From Allotamlana fucoidanivorans (GTDB taxonomy: Bacteria > Bacteroidota > Bacteroidia > Flavobacteriales > Flavobacteriaceae), in contig NZ_CP074074.1 in NCBI RefSeq assembly GCF_045788535.1, positions 3,224,001-3,288,000 on the forward strand: 64,000 nt of DNA. Reading direction: 5' to 3'. Positions 1-8,907 of the stretch are shown in pieces. The position numbers were made by a program, and so were the translations under genes. How positions within the stretch are numbered: position 1 is the stretch's first letter; each line of letters begins with the position of its first letter. The notes below the pieces were generated by a model. That model was not told the DNA's origin and searched no databases. It worked only from the letters and a program-made list of their open reading frames with translations.

Positions 1-2
1 TT

Positions 3-1265
3 TATGCTGTGATTTCAGTAGTTATAGTCATTATAGGAATTTCCTTTTACGGCTATATTGATACATATTTCACTAAGATGAATACCGAAGAAATACGTAT
101 AGCTAAAACCATTTTCATATTACTTATTTTTAACTTAGCTATTGGGTTACCAGGAGGTAGTTTTACCGGTATATGTTATGGTTATGAGATGTTCGTTTTC
201 CCAAAAACCGTCAATATTATACGTTATATTTTAAGAACCATTGTAGTTATAGGAGTTTTATTGTGGGGCGGAAAGGCTATTGCCTTAGTTATTATTGACA
301 CTGTTTTTAATATTATTTTTTTAAGCGTTGAATTTTATTATGTTTTTTACAAGTTAAAAGTTAAGTTCAAATTGCATGAATTAAAATTGAAATACATTAA
401 AGAAATTTTTGGGTATTCGCTTTGGATTTTTGTTTTTGCCTTGGTTAGTATACTGCAATGGAAGGCTGGCCATTGGATACTTGGCAGAATTGCTACGCCA
501 GAAGTTTTAACCATTTATGGAATTGGTATTGTACTGGGTACTTATTACGGGGCTTTTTCAACAGCAATTTCGAGCGTATTTTTACCTCGAGCAACAAAAA
601 TGACCGTAGATAATGCTTCTGGTGAAGAGTTAACCAGTATGATGATAAAAATTGGCCGAATTTCCTTTATTATTCTTATGTACATTTTTGGGGCTTTTCT
701 ATTATTTGGTTATCAATTTGTGTATTTATGGGTTGGAAAAGAACTTGGAAGCGATGGCTCCTTTGAAGTTTGGTTAATAGCATTATTGATTATGATGGCT
801 TATACCCTTCCTTTGATTCAAGGGTTTGGAAATTCTATTTTAGAAGCAAAAAACAAGTTATCGTTCAAAGCCGTTTTGTATCTAACCTTCTTGATTACTG
901 GAGCTGGATTTGGAGCTTTTTTGGCTAAAACTTATGGTGCTTTAGGTATGATATGTGGTACGGTAACAGGTTGGTTTATTGTGCAAAATGTTATGAACTT
1001 CTATTATCACAAAGTGATTGGTTTAAATATCTTTAGATTTTTTAGAGAACTATCCTATAAATCTCTTTTAACTGTTTTTGCAATTATTGTTATCAGCTAT
1101 TTTATAAATTATATACCGGGTAATGGCTGGCTAAATTTTATTTTTAAAGCAAGCTGCTATTCCATATTTTACATACTGGGTATGTATCATTTGGGCCTTA
1201 TCGAATTTGAAAAAAAATTATTTAAAGATTCTCTATCACCAGTTTTTAAAAAAATCAATGAATAA
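3..1265 (+). CDS. Oligosaccharide flippase (Wzx type), 5' truncated by window edge
   Basis: Integral membrane protein of the MATE/MVF-like flippase group that moves undecaprenyl-linked repeat units across the inner membrane. About ten to eleven hydrophobic helices are visible, with the family habit of paired helices split by short basic loops. Families of this kind usually have about 480 to 500 residues and 418 are seen, so roughly the first two helices lie outside the window. The frame is open to the first bases and the first in-frame GTG (position 9) sits inside a helix, so it is not a real start. The stop overlaps the ATG of the next gene by one base. Its place at the head of glycosyltransferase and polymerase genes supports the flippase role. 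The substrate is unknown. Confidence 0.85.
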   Translation, partial: YAVISVVIVIIGISFYGYIDTYFTKMNTEEIRIAKTIFILLIFNLAIGLPGGSFTGICYGYEMFVFPKTVNIIRYILRTIVVIGVLLWGGKAIALVIIDTVFNIIFLSVEFYYVFYKLKVKFKLHELKLKYIKEIFGYSLWIFVFALVSILQWKAGHWILGRIATPEVLTIYGIGIVLGTYYGAFSTAISSVFLPRATKMTVDNASGEELTSMMIKIGRISFIILMYIFGAFLLFGYQFVYLWVGKELGSDGSFEVWLIALLIMMAYTLPLIQGFGNSILEAKNKLSFKAVLYLTFLITGAGFGAFLAKTYGALGMICGTVTGWFIVQNVMNFYYHKVIGLNIFRFFRELSYKSLLTVFAIIVISYFINYIPGNGWLNFIFKASCYSIFYILGMYHLGLIEFEKKLFKDSLSPVFKKINE

Positions 1266-2539
1266 TGTTAAAGTTAAAAAGCATAAGTTTTACAGATGGA
1301 GGAAGAAAGGTTAATTATGACTATTCAGTTACAGATACTATTAAAAAATACTTTAACGCTGAGCATAAGTTCTATATTAAGTATGGTGAAGATGTAAGGA
1401 ACGTACCAACTAGTATTTTGGTGATACCCTTTCTTTCAAACTTTTTACCCATCTCTTGGTTTGCCAATTTTGATATAGAAGTTGAAGAAATTGATGAAGG
1501 TTTTAATTTTGCGATTAAGAAAGTTAAGGATGAATTTCAAAAACAATTTCACGATTATAGCATTCTGGGAGATTTAAATTATAGAAAACTTATATCAAAT
1601 AAAATAGAAGGAAAGAAGACGGCCATGCTGTTTAGTGGTGGTGTTGATGCTTACGCCACTTATATAAGAACTTATGACCAGATTCCCGATTTAGTAACTA
1701 TTCTTGGAGCCGATATTGATATTGATGATAAAAAGCAATGGGGAGAATTTACAAATTTCATTGAAAGCGAAGAGTTATTAAAAAACAACAAAAAAGTTTA
1801 TATTGAGACCAATGTGCGTAATTTTTATACTTACCAAGTTGAACTATTGTTAAAAGACATTGGTTGGTGGGGCAAGGTTCAGCATGGTCTGTCTCTAATT
1901 GGTTCTTTAGCACCAATTTCATATTTAAGATCTTATAGTAAGATTTATATAGCCTCTTCATATACCAAAGCTATAGACATTGCTTGGGGGTCTACACCAC
2001 AAATAGATGAAAATATTACGTGGTCTGGTATTAAGGTTTTTCATGATGGTTATGAACTTCAAAGGCAAGATAAAGTTGATTTAATTACTAAGTTTTCTAA
2101 CGAAACCAATAACAAATTTAAACTTCGTGTATGTTATTCCGAGCTTAGAACTGAATTTAACTGCAGTTGTTGTGAAAAATGCTATCGAACCATTCTTGGT
2201 ATCATTTTAAATGGGAAAAATCCAAATGAATATGGATTTAATGTTGATAAGGGTGTTTATAATGAAATTTTTAAGGTATTAAAGCAATATGGTTCAAACA
2301 TAGGAATGAACTACTTTTGGTGGGAACTCATGGAGAAATCTAAGGTATCACAAAACATGTTTGTTTTTGAAAATATAGAAATAGAAAATAAACAATTAGA
2401 GAGAATAAGAGATGGAGAATTACAAAGTATGTTAGAAGCCAAAATAAAAAAAACTAAAAATTCAAAAGAAAAGCTAAAATTTATTTTAAGGAATAAGTAT
2501 CCTTGGTTAATCAAATTAATAAAAAAAATCAAAGTATGA
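1265..2539 (+). CDS. QueC-like PP-loop ATPase of polysaccharide operon
   Basis: The 424-residue protein has a PP-loop motif SGGVD at residues 124-128, the ATP-pyrophosphatase signature of the adenine nucleotide alpha-hydrolase fold. A cysteine set at C290, C300, C303 and C306 gives C-x9-C-x2-C-x2-C, like the zinc site of 7-cyano-7-deazaguanine synthase QueC. An extra cysteine lies at 302. The N-terminal ~115 residues precede the PP-loop domain and I do not recognise them. PP-loop enzymes adenylate a carboxylate or carbonyl and then transfer nitrogen or sulfur. In this operon a role in sugar amidation is plausible but inferred. The ATG overlaps the flippase stop (TAATG), suggesting translational coupling. 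It is unlikely to be the cell's queuosine enzyme because of its length and neighbours. Confidence 0.65.
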   Translation: MLKLKSISFTDGGRKVNYDYSVTDTIKKYFNAEHKFYIKYGEDVRNVPTSILVIPFLSNFLPISWFANFDIEVEEIDEGFNFAIKKVKDEFQKQFHDYSILGDLNYRKLISNKIEGKKTAMLFSGGVDAYATYIRTYDQIPDLVTILGADIDIDDKKQWGEFTNFIESEELLKNNKKVYIETNVRNFYTYQVELLLKDIGWWGKVQHGLSLIGSLAPISYLRSYSKIYIASSYTKAIDIAWGSTPQIDENITWSGIKVFHDGYELQRQDKVDLITKFSNETNNKFKLRVCYSELRTEFNCSCCEKCYRTILGIILNGKNPNEYGFNVDKGVYNEIFKVLKQYGSNIGMNYFWWELMEKSKVSQNMFVFENIEIENKQLERIRDGELQSMLEAKIKKTKNSKEKLKFILRNKYPWLIKLIKKIKV

Positions 2540-3504
2540 AATACGGTTTACTTACTTATATAGAAAATCAAAAATATTTTAATATCGGAGATAATATACA
2601 GAGCTTGGCTGCTAAGCAATTTCTACCTAAAGTTGATAAGTATATAGATAGAGAGTCAATGGCTTTTTACAGCGACGAAGAAGTTAAACTGATTATGAAT
2701 GGTTGGTTTATTCACAACACTGAAAATTGGATTCCTTCCGATAAAATCAATCCTTTATTCGTTTCTTTCCATATGAACAATACGGCCGCTCCTTACATGT
2801 TAAGTGATAGAGGTATTGCTTATTTAAAAAAACATGAACCTATTGGTTGTCGCGATCAATTTACAGCAGACACTTTAAACGCTAAAGGCATTGAAGCTTA
2901 CTTTACTGGTTGTTTAACATTAACATTAGATTCGTATAAGGTGGATGATTCAGAAAGGGGTGATGACGTTTATATAGTTGATCCGTTATATAGCTACCCA
3001 AGTCCTCAAAAAAATTTTTACAACTCAAGAGCAACTATAAAAAATATTCTGAATGGTAAAGCTTTACAGTTAAGGAAAAAAAGTAAACATGTAAAAAACT
3101 TCATTAGTCAAGAATTACTTAATGAGGCCCATTATGTCAATCAAGAACCTTTGAATAACATTTCTGATGAGGAAAAATTTGATATTGCTGAAGAACTTCT
3201 TAAAAAGTATGCAAGGGCTAAATTAGTTATTACTTCTAGAATACATTGTGCATTACCTTGTTTAGCAATGGAAACACCAGTTATATTTATAAATGGCTTT
3301 GATAGTTTTGTGGATTCTTGCCGATTTGATGGTATTTTAGAATTATTTAATCGCATTGATATTAACACAAAAACAGGAGAATTCACCTCAAACTTTCCAT
3401 TACAAGGAAAAATACACAAAGACACAAAGGTAAAAAATCTTGGTTTGCATCATAAGTTAGCTGAACCTCTAAAGAAAAAGTGCAGAACATTTGTATCAAA
3501 GTAA
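2536..3504 (+). CDS. Polysaccharide pyruvyl transferase family protein
   Basis: PF04230-type protein expected to transfer pyruvate from phosphoenolpyruvate to a sugar hydroxyl, making a pyruvate ketal on the glycan. Supporting segments are GCRDQFTADTL near the middle, the following TGCLTLTL strand, and ITSRIHCALPCLAMETPVIF near the C-terminus, where the R-x-H pattern is the conserved family core. I chose the ATG at 2536 (MKYGLLTY, 322 residues) because it makes the typical ATGA four-base overlap with the upstream stop. An in-frame ATG at 2503 would add eleven lysine- and asparagine-rich residues. Some family members are not pyruvyl transferases, so the exact reaction is not certain. Confidence 0.8.
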   Translation: MKYGLLTYIENQKYFNIGDNIQSLAAKQFLPKVDKYIDRESMAFYSDEEVKLIMNGWFIHNTENWIPSDKINPLFVSFHMNNTAAPYMLSDRGIAYLKKHEPIGCRDQFTADTLNAKGIEAYFTGCLTLTLDSYKVDDSERGDDVYIVDPLYSYPSPQKNFYNSRATIKNILNGKALQLRKKSKHVKNFISQELLNEAHYVNQEPLNNISDEEKFDIAEELLKKYARAKLVITSRIHCALPCLAMETPVIFINGFDSFVDSCRFDGILELFNRIDINTKTGEFTSNFPLQGKIHKDTKVKNLGLHHKLAEPLKKKCRTFVSK

Positions 3505-3514
3505 ATCTATTGTA

Positions 3515-4285
3515 ATGATTCCAAAAATAATACATTATTGTTGGCTTAGTGATGACGAGTTTCCCAATTTAATAAGATTTTGTATTGAATCTTGGAAAGA
3601 GAAGTTACCTGAGTATGAATTTATGCTTTGGGACACCAATAGGTTTCCCGTTGAGGACAATATTTGGGTAAAGCAAGCATTTCAAGCTAAAAAATATGCT
3701 TTTGCATCGGATTATATCCGGTTATATGCTGTTCTTAAATATGGAGGTATATATTTAGATACTGATGTTGAAGTAGTAAAAAGCTTTAATTCGTTATTAC
3801 ACCTTCCCTATTTTTTCGGTTCCGAAGGAGATGGAATAATTGAAGCAGGTGTATTTGGTGCGAAGAAAGATTCAAATTGGGTTTCTAAATGTTTATCCTA
3901 TTATGAAAACAAATCCTTTATCAGGGAAGATGGCAGCTATGATACGCTAACACTACCGAGAATAATGATGAAAAAAATGCAAGAAAATTATAGAATAAAA
4001 GAACTAGGATACTCTGAAGCACAAAATCCAAATTTTTCATATTTAGCAAATGAATTGTTTATGTTTCCAAAAGATTTCTTTTGTGCTAAAAACCATGGAA
4101 CTGGAATTATTGAAAAAACAAAGAACACCTTTTGTATCCATCATTTTGCAATGTCATGGGTGCCAAAACGAATTGCTTTTCTACCTAACATTAAAAGAAA
4201 ACTGATGAAACTTTTTGGAGTAAATACAATTAATAAAATAATTGTATTTCTTAGATTAAGGAAAATATTAAGAGGAGGTAAATAA
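3515..4285 (+). CDS. GT32-type glycosyltransferase (DXD sugar-binding region)
   Basis: A 256-residue cytoplasmic glycosyltransferase of the OCH1/capsular polysaccharide type (PF04488). It opens with MIPKIIHYCWLS, the typical start of the family, and carries ASDYIRLYAVLKYGGIYLDT with the metal-binding DTD at residues 82-84. The C-terminal half has HHFAMSW, also common in the family. I chose the ATG at 3515, ten bases after the previous stop, over an upstream ATG at 3491 that would overlap the previous gene and add eight non-conserved residues. It probably adds one sugar of the repeat unit. Donor and acceptor are unknown. Confidence 0.85.
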   Translation: MIPKIIHYCWLSDDEFPNLIRFCIESWKEKLPEYEFMLWDTNRFPVEDNIWVKQAFQAKKYAFASDYIRLYAVLKYGGIYLDTDVEVVKSFNSLLHLPYFFGSEGDGIIEAGVFGAKKDSNWVSKCLSYYENKSFIREDGSYDTLTLPRIMMKKMQENYRIKELGYSEAQNPNFSYLANELFMFPKDFFCAKNHGTGIIEKTKNTFCIHHFAMSWVPKRIAFLPNIKRKLMKLFGVNTINKIIVFLRLRKILRGGK

Positions 4286-4313
4286 AGTTGCGTGTTTTAT
4301 ATTTAAATAAATA

Positions 4314-5438
4314 ATGAAAATAGCTTACATAACAGATCAATTATACTTACATGGTGGTGCGGAGAGGGTTTTAACCAATAAGGTCAACTATCTAGCCAAC
4401 TTAGAAGATATGACCATTTTTATTATAACTAATGAACAAAAAAAAAATAAATTTTGTTATGATATTGATTCAAAAGTTAAACATTTAGATATAAATTTGA
4501 TTTATAAAAGAGACAGAAGCTATTTTTCCATATTAAACATAGTTAAAGCTCCTATTCATTTTTATAAATTAAAATCTTTATTGAATAAAATTAAACCAGA
4601 TGTAATAATAACTTTAAGTTCTCAATATGATTATTATTTTTTACCATTTATAGTAAATAAAACTCTCATAATAAAAGAATTTCATTCTTCAAGGCATTAC
4701 TATCAACAAGATAGGGCCAATTGCAGTAAACTAAAAGGGTTTGTTTACAAATTAAATGATTTTGTTGAGAGAAAATACACTTATAATGTATTACTTACTG
4801 ATGATGAAAAGAAATATTTTAAATCAAACAATACTATTGTAATACCCAATTTCCTTATAGATATTCCTAAATCATTTTCATCATTAACAAATAAGAAAGC
4901 AATAAGCGCAGGGAGAATAGCACCAGTAAAGGGGTTTGAGAACTTAATAATAGCGTGGAAAATTGTATTTGAAAAAAACAAAGAATGGATCATAGAAGTC
5001 TATGGTAATGGAGAAAAGAAATATGTTGAAAAACTAAATAATCTTATTATTTCTTTAGGCTTAGATAATAACTTTTTTATAAAAGAAGCTACACATCAGA
5101 TAGAACAGAAAATGCAAGAGGCGTCATTTTATGTTATGAGTTCTTTAACCGAATGTTTTCCAATGGTTTTATTAGAATCAATGTCTAATGGATTACCAAT
5201 TATATCTTTTAATTGTCCTAACGGTCCCAAAAATATTGTCTCACATAATAATGATGGATTGTTGATAGAGGATGGTAATGTTGAGAAGCTTGCGCTTGCT
5301 ATATTAAATATGATTGAAAACGAAGAAATGCGAAAAAACTTTAGTAAAAATGGGACTTTGAATGTCAAAAGGTATAACAAGCAAACAATAATGAAGAAGT
5401 GGCTACACTTATTTGGTTATAAAAATTTGATATTATAA
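4314..5438 (+). CDS. GT4 family glycosyltransferase
   Basis: A 374-residue GT-B fold retaining glycosyltransferase. The N-terminal domain starts MKIAYITDQLYLHGGAERVL with the glycine-rich acceptor-side loop. The C-terminal domain carries SAGRIAPVKGFENLI and the nucleotide-sugar binding E-x7-E motif in TECFPMVLLESMSNGLPII. Length is normal for the family. It is 28 bases after the GT32 gene and its stop abuts the next start, so it is cotranscribed. The coding sequence is very AT-rich with long A runs, more than the genes around 8-9 kb, which is common for exchanged polysaccharide genes. Sugar specificity cannot be read from the sequence. Confidence 0.9.
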   Translation: MKIAYITDQLYLHGGAERVLTNKVNYLANLEDMTIFIITNEQKKNKFCYDIDSKVKHLDINLIYKRDRSYFSILNIVKAPIHFYKLKSLLNKIKPDVIITLSSQYDYYFLPFIVNKTLIIKEFHSSRHYYQQDRANCSKLKGFVYKLNDFVERKYTYNVLLTDDEKKYFKSNNTIVIPNFLIDIPKSFSSLTNKKAISAGRIAPVKGFENLIIAWKIVFEKNKEWIIEVYGNGEKKYVEKLNNLIISLGLDNNFFIKEATHQIEQKMQEASFYVMSSLTECFPMVLLESMSNGLPIISFNCPNGPKNIVSHNNDGLLIEDGNVEKLALAILNMIENEEMRKNFSKNGTLNVKRYNKQTIMKKWLHLFGYKNLIL

Positions 5439-6905
5439 ATGAGAAAGTTACTATTCGTTATAAACTCTCATAATATAAATTCATACTTATTCAAATGTAT
5501 TGAAAGGGTTAGTAATGAAATTTCCGATATTTATATAGAGATATTTATTGATAAAGATATCGCAAACATAGAATTTTCATTTCCACCTATTACGAAATTC
5601 ATAGATGAAAAATTCAATAATTTGTCAAGTAATCCTTTGGATTTTACAAACATAAGTCTTTTAACAATTAAACCCAATATAAAAGTTATAGGTGATTTTT
5701 CAAGTTTAAGCTTTTGTGATTACATTATTTTTGAGTCAGAACCTATACTTGATAGTAAATATAAAAAACTATCAAAAAAAGGATTTTTGACTTTTGACTC
5801 AAACTATAATTTTATTTTAAGTTCAATTTTATATGACAAAAAAATACCTCTTAGAATATTGTTTAATGATTTAAAGTCTACACAATGGAAAATTATTTTT
5901 GGAGTTGAATTAAAAAAAGAAAAAGGAGTAATAAACAATATTCACAAGATTCTTTTTAATTTCTCTATTTTTTTGATAAAATTTTTAAAAAGCGATAATG
6001 AATATTTATATGCAGGTGCTTTTCAAAAAAGGGAAAATAAAAGGTCAAAATTGAAGACTCATTTTAAATTTGTTATTTATTATATTGTACTGACGTTTAA
6101 AATATTCTCAAGAAAGTTTTCATATAATAAACTAAATTGGAAAATTGCTATTAAAGAAAATGATCGCTATATTTTTTTAAAACAACCAAAGAATTCATTT
6201 TGGGCTGATCCATTTATCATAAAAAATAAAACAGGAAGCGTTGTGTTTTTTGAAGAGTTAAAAGAGAATAATATAGGTCGAATATCATGTTTAAGGCTTA
6301 ATGAGTTTCATGAAGTTATTGAATACAAATCTGTTTTGGATAAGGATTACCATTTGTCTTTTCCAAATGTATTTTTTAGGGATAATACTTTTTACATGAT
6401 ACCAGAAACCAGTCAAAAAAATAATTTACAACTATATAAATGTGAGGTATTCCCTTTTAAGTGGAATTTTGAAAAGAATTTGATGGAAGGCATTAAACTT
6501 GTTGATGCTATATGGTTGTATTATGATGAGTTGTATTGGATTTTTGCTAACAAAATTGAGGATTTTGAACATGATAACAATGAAAGGTTATATCTTTATT
6601 ATTCTGATGACCTATTCAGTAATAAATGGCAATCTCACATAAGAAATCCAATTATTGCTGACTCTTCTAAATCTAGAAATGCTGGCAATTTTATTTTTGA
6701 AAATAACAAAATTTACCGGGTGTCTCAAAAATGTGTGTCGAGTTATGGAGAAAACTTAGTGATAAATGAAATCCTTGAACTTTCAAAATTTGATTATAAA
6801 GAAAATACGGTTGAAGAAATATTTCCCCATGATAATTATGTTGGTTTACATACAATGAATAGCAGTAAGGATTTGAAAGTATTTGATTTTTTAATAAAAG
6901 AATAA
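5439..6905 (+). CDS. Polysaccharide-locus protein with predicted beta-propeller (GINT1-N-like) C-terminal half
   Basis: A 488-residue protein with two parts. Residues 1 to about 230 form an alpha/beta region that I do not recognise, ending in a basic hydrophobic stretch. The remainder carries repeated blade-like segments, including SFWADPFII around W255, then LSFPNVFFRDNTFYMIPE and a C-terminal RNAGNFIFENNKIYRVSQ. This FWADPF / FPNVF / MIPE pattern resembles the domain found N-terminal to plant glucosamine inositolphosphorylceramide transferases and in bacterial polysaccharide or formyltransferase-like proteins. No signal peptide is evident, so it is likely cytoplasmic. It starts right after the GT4 stop and overlaps the polymerase start by one base. 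A glycan-processing role is inferred from context only. Confidence 0.5.
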   Translation: MRKLLFVINSHNINSYLFKCIERVSNEISDIYIEIFIDKDIANIEFSFPPITKFIDEKFNNLSSNPLDFTNISLLTIKPNIKVIGDFSSLSFCDYIIFESEPILDSKYKKLSKKGFLTFDSNYNFILSSILYDKKIPLRILFNDLKSTQWKIIFGVELKKEKGVINNIHKILFNFSIFLIKFLKSDNEYLYAGAFQKRENKRSKLKTHFKFVIYYIVLTFKIFSRKFSYNKLNWKIAIKENDRYIFLKQPKNSFWADPFIIKNKTGSVVFFEELKENNIGRISCLRLNEFHEVIEYKSVLDKDYHLSFPNVFFRDNTFYMIPETSQKNNLQLYKCEVFPFKWNFEKNLMEGIKLVDAIWLYYDELYWIFANKIEDFEHDNNERLYLYYSDDLFSNKWQSHIRNPIIADSSKSRNAGNFIFENNKIYRVSQKCVSSYGENLVINEILELSKFDYKENTVEEIFPHDNYVGLHTMNSSKDLKVFDFLIKE

Positions 6906-8002
6906 TGTTTGATTTTATCCCATTGGAATACTATTTTAGGGTGTATATCCATATAGCCTTTTTTGTTGTAGTATTTACTTTATTGCATACCTATGCATTA
7001 TCCATCAATGACCGTAAAAATATAAACTATATTAATATTATAGGGTATTTGTTTTTGTTTTATGCCATATTGTATATTGGTTTTAGACCCGTAAGCGGAC
7101 GTTTTTTTGGGGATATGTCCACTTACAACGTTAAATATTTAAGATATGTTAATGGGGAGCCGTTAAACACCAAACAAGATGTTTTTTTTGAAATATATAT
7201 GAAGATTTGTTCTCAGTTTTTAACGGTAAAGTATTTTTTTTTACTCTGTGCCATTGCTTATATTCTTCCTTTCTATAAAGTTTCTATTTTCTTTTTTGGA
7301 AAATATTGGCTATATGCATTTTTGATGTTCGCTGTTTCTTTCTCGTTTTGGACATATGGCACTAATGGTATCAGAAACGGCATGGCTACATCTTTTTTTT
7401 TGTGGGGCGTGTCACTTTATAACAAAAAGTTTTGGATGATAGTTGTGTTTATTATTTCTACACAAATACATAACTCATTAATGCTTCCTATAATGGCATT
7501 TTTAATATCACATACATATAGTAATTCTAAATCATATTTTATATTTTGGCTTTTTTCAATTCCACTTTCCCTAGCTTTTGGTGGCATATGGGAAAACCTT
7601 TTTGCAAGTTTAGGTTTTGGAAACGATAGGCTTTCTGGTTACATTTCAGGAACTCAGTTAGATGATGCCGGAATCGTTACCAGCGGTTTTAGGTATGACT
7701 TTTTGTTTTATAGTGCCGTAGCTGTTTTTGTTGGATGGTATTTTATTTTTAAAAAAGATTTTTATGATAAAGTATATTTTCATTTGTACAATACATATCT
7801 TATATGTAATGGGTTTTGGATATTGGTAATTAGAGCAAATTTTTCAAATAGATTTGCATACTTATCATGGTTTTTGATGGGATTAATAATTATTTATCCT
7901 TTCTTGAAAGGATCTTTTTTTAACAATCAACATATTGTCATTGGCAAAGTACTTACTGCCTATTTTTCTTTTACATATTTTATGTATTATGTTTATTATT
8001 AA
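6905..8002 (+). CDS. EpsG family / Wzy-like O-unit polymerase
   Basis: A 365-residue multi-pass membrane protein with about ten hydrophobic helices. Conserved EpsG-family features are visible: an early periplasmic segment FRPVSGRFFGDMSTYNVKY, a tyrosine-rich domain around residues 60-90, and GTNGIRNGMATSFFLWGV followed by a helix ending STQIHNSLMLP. Such proteins polymerise lipid-linked repeat units on the periplasmic face. Being the only polymerase-like membrane gene between the flippase and the last glycosyltransferase, it is the best Wzy candidate of the operon. The ATG overlaps the preceding TAA by one base. Confidence 0.8.
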   Translation: MFDFIPLEYYFRVYIHIAFFVVVFTLLHTYALSINDRKNINYINIIGYLFLFYAILYIGFRPVSGRFFGDMSTYNVKYLRYVNGEPLNTKQDVFFEIYMKICSQFLTVKYFFLLCAIAYILPFYKVSIFFFGKYWLYAFLMFAVSFSFWTYGTNGIRNGMATSFFLWGVSLYNKKFWMIVVFIISTQIHNSLMLPIMAFLISHTYSNSKSYFIFWLFSIPLSLAFGGIWENLFASLGFGNDRLSGYISGTQLDDAGIVTSGFRYDFLFYSAVAVFVGWYFIFKKDFYDKVYFHLYNTYLICNGFWILVIRANFSNRFAYLSWFLMGLIIIYPFLKGSFFNNQHIVIGKVLTAYFSFTYFMYYVYY

Positions 8003-8017
8003 TAACCTCAAAGAATA

Positions 8018-8902
8018 ATGAAAACTTTAACCGTTTTTACACCTACCTTTAACCGTGCCTATTGTTTAGATCAATGTTATGATAGTCTAATTAAACAAAC
8101 CAACCAAGATTTTATTTGGTTAATTATAGATGATGGTTCGTCAGACAATACTAAAGAATTGGTTAATAGTTGGATTAAAGAGCATAAAATTGAAATACAG
8201 TACCACTATCAAGACAATCAAGGGATGCACGGGGCACATAATACAGCATATAGCCTCATTAAAACAGACCTCAATGTGTGCATCGATTCTGATGATTTTA
8301 TGCCAAATAACGCCGTTGAAAAAATTCTTTGTTGTTGGCATGATAATAAAAATGATCATATAGCAGGGATCATTGGCTTAGACGCAGATAAGCAAGGACG
8401 AATTATTGGTTCAAAATTACCTGAAAATTTATATATATCAACCGTAATTGATTTGTACCAGAAGCACCATGTTGTTGGAGATAAAAAATTAGTTTATCGA
8501 ACTAAAATTATAAAACAATACCCACCCTACCCAATCTTTGATGGAGAAAAGTTTGTCCCTTTAGGCTGTTTATATCAATTAATTGATCAAGATTATAAAG
8601 TATTGACATTAAATGAAGTGCTATGCATTGTTGAATACATGCCTGATGGTTCGAGCTTAAATATGCTAAAACAATATAGGAGAAATCCAAAGGGGTTTGC
8701 CTATTCTCGTTTGATTGAAATGAAATATGCCATATCATTTAAAGAAAGAATGAAAAAAGCCATTCATTACGTATCTTCAAGTTTATTGGCAAAAAATTGG
8801 AGTTTCATTTCTGAATCAACAAGAAAAATGCACACAATATTAGCCATCCCTTTTGGGTTCATGCTATATCTATATATCATTACTAATACTTCCAAAAATT
8901 AA
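8018..8902 (+). CDS. GT2 family glycosyltransferase
   Basis: A 294-residue GT-A fold inverting glycosyltransferase. It opens with LTVFTPTFNRAYCLDQCYDS, has the nucleotide-binding IIDDGSSDN at about 36-44 and the metal-binding DSDD at 90-93. The C-terminal third (NMLKQYRRNPKGFAYSRL) resembles family members that act in O-antigen or capsule assembly. A hydrophobic stretch near the C-terminus could tether it to the inner membrane. It sits 15 bases after the polymerase and 5 bases before the next GT. It adds one sugar of the repeat unit. The donor is unknown. Confidence 0.9.
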   Translation: MKTLTVFTPTFNRAYCLDQCYDSLIKQTNQDFIWLIIDDGSSDNTKELVNSWIKEHKIEIQYHYQDNQGMHGAHNTAYSLIKTDLNVCIDSDDFMPNNAVEKILCCWHDNKNDHIAGIIGLDADKQGRIIGSKLPENLYISTVIDLYQKHHVVGDKKLVYRTKIIKQYPPYPIFDGEKFVPLGCLYQLIDQDYKVLTLNEVLCIVEYMPDGSSLNMLKQYRRNPKGFAYSRLIEMKYAISFKERMKKAIHYVSSSLLAKNWSFISESTRKMHTILAIPFGFMLYLYIITNTSKN

Positions 8903-8907
8903 AAAAA

